NCBI GenBank assembly: GCA_003252195.1
Contig: QKFK01000027.1
Span: 1-16,203 of the forward strand
Origin: Rhodospirillales bacterium
GTDB lineage: Bacteria > Pseudomonadota > Alphaproteobacteria > QKFK01 > SZUA-500
Length of the DNA: 16,203 bases
Direction of reading: 5' to 3'
Part shown: positions 15,299 through 16,203 of the stretch, piece by piece
Position numbering within the stretch: the first letter of the stretch is position 1
Layout: every line of letters begins with the position of its first letter
Made by a program: the position numbers and the translations under genes
Notes under the pieces: model-generated
Database searches by the model: none
What the model was told of the DNA's origin: nothing
The model's input: only the letters and a program-made list of their open reading frames with translations

Positions 15299-16203
15299 GT
15301 GAGTTATAATCTAATAAATTTTAAAGTTAATGGCGATAATAAAGGGCAGCTAGTTGCACTAGAAGCAATGCGTAATATTCCATTTCCAATAAAGCGTGTC
15401 TATTATGTATATGACACAACAGAAAGTGCTGTAAGAGGGCATCATGCTCATTACGATTTAGAGCAAGTTGTTTTTTGTGCTTCTGGTTCTTGTGATTTTA
15501 TTTTGGATGATGGTAACACAAGGGAAACTATTCATTTATCATCACCTAGCCAAGGTTTGCACATAAAGGGATTTATGTGGAGAGAGTTTACAAATTTCTC
15601 TGATGATTGTGTGGTGATGGTATTGGCCAGCGAATATTATGATGAAGGCGACTATATTCGTGACTATGATGCGTTTAAAAAAATAATAAGAAATAAAAAA
15701 GTTGTTACTTCTGTTCCATTTATAGATTTTAAACGTTGCTATAAAGATATTAAATTTGAGCTTGATACAGCTTATGAAAAAGTTATGTCTCATGGGCATT
15801 ATATTTGTGGCGCGGAGCTTGAAAAATTTGAGAAAGATTTTGCTTTAGCATGCGGCGCAAATTACTGCATAGGTGTTTCAAATGGGCTAGAGGCTATTTC
15901 TCTTACTATGGAAGCATGGGGGATTAATAAGCCAGATATGGAAGTTATTTGTGCGACAAACAGTTTTGTGGCAACGGCTCTCGGTGTTTCTAGAGCTGGA
16001 GCAACCCCAGTATTAGTAGAGCCAGATAAAAGAACATATAATATATCTCCTGAGGCTATCGAAAAAGCTATTACACCAAAAACCAGAGCTATTGCTCTAA
16101 CTCATTTGTATGGTCAAGCAGCTGATATGGATGCTATAAATTCAATTGCTAAAAAACATAATTTGAAAGTGTTTGAAGATTCTGCTCAAGCTCATTTGTC
16201 TGA
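15299..16203 (+). CDS. Fused FdtA-type 3,4-ketoisomerase / DegT aminotransferase (partial)
   Basis: The first 301 residues of a gene that leaves the window with no stop. Residues 1-135 are a WxcM/FdtA-type cupin: RGHHAHYDLEQVVFCASGSC (46-65) with His49 and His51 at the positions of the FdtA catalytic histidines, then DDG, GLHIKGFMWREF and VLASEYYDEGDYIRDYDAF. These convert dTDP-4-keto-6-deoxyglucose to the 3-keto isomer. From about 138 (VPFIDFKRCYKDIK) begins a DegT/DnrJ/EryC1 aminotransferase with GVSNGLEAISL (192-202), NSFVATALGVSRAGATPVLV, HLYGQAADM and VFEDSAQAH (291-299); the PLP lysine lies beyond the window. Together they would yield a dTDP-3-amino-3,6-dideoxyhexose (Fuc3N or Qui3N). 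Usually these are two proteins (FdtA+FdtB or QdtA+QdtB). Start GTG 15299 has GAGG at 15289-15292. The frame is unbroken through the junction. Confidence 0.9.
   Translation, partial: MSYNLINFKVNGDNKGQLVALEAMRNIPFPIKRVYYVYDTTESAVRGHHAHYDLEQVVFCASGSCDFILDDGNTRETIHLSSPSQGLHIKGFMWREFTNFSDDCVVMVLASEYYDEGDYIRDYDAFKKIIRNKKVVTSVPFIDFKRCYKDIKFELDTAYEKVMSHGHYICGAELEKFEKDFALACGANYCIGVSNGLEAISLTMEAWGINKPDMEVICATNSFVATALGVSRAGATPVLVEPDKRTYNISPEAIEKAITPKTRAIALTHLYGQAADMDAINSIAKKHNLKVFEDSAQAHLS

Overview
The window is AT-rich (about two thirds A+T by eye) and carries a surface-glycan biosynthesis locus of a Gram-negative bacterium, probably a pseudomonadote. I infer this from the enterobacterial-common-antigen-type aminosugar genes (wecE and a wecD-like GNAT), a WaaE-like family 2 glycosyltransferase and an AlgI-like MBOAT with an SGNH partner. 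The genus cannot be read from the sequence. The locus could serve O-antigen, capsule or flagellin glycosylation. No flippase, polymerase, flagellin or RmlA/RmlB gene lies inside the window.

Layout. On the minus strand at 150-1748 is a GT4-like glycosyltransferase, divergent from everything else. At 1882-3021 (+) is wecE, which makes dTDP-4-amino-4,6-dideoxygalactose. The 450 bases after it hold a decayed minus-strand gene (about 3041-3292). From 3474 to 11522 runs a compact + strand operon: wecD-like GNAT acyltransferase, FabZ-like hotdog protein, thiamine-diphosphate enzyme, NeuB-like PEP-dependent synthase, acyl carrier protein, AMP-forming acyl ligase, LuxE-like acyl-protein synthetase and LuxC-like acyl reductase. 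The last four genes overlap or nearly touch. Between 11541 and 11678 is the C-terminal stub of a lost SGNH protein. Then come a GT2 glycosyltransferase (11691), an MBOAT O-acyltransferase (12495) and an intact SGNH partner (14027). After 230 non-coding bases, a fused FdtA-type ketoisomerase/DegT aminotransferase starts at 15299 and runs off the window.

How the genes may work together. WecE and the FdtA-aminotransferase fusion would both draw on dTDP-4-keto-6-deoxyglucose, giving a 4-amino and a 3-amino dideoxyhexose. The GNAT would acylate the 4-amino sugar. The central carrier-protein module looks able to activate a carboxylic acid, hold it on the ACP, and reduce it through LuxE/LuxC to an aldehyde. 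Two carbon-carbon bond-forming enzymes encoded beside it (ThDP carboligase type and NeuB type) could extend that aldehyde. The product is not predictable from sequence, and this module is the most interesting part of the window. The MBOAT/SGNH pair probably O-acylates the finished glycan at or beyond the inner membrane.
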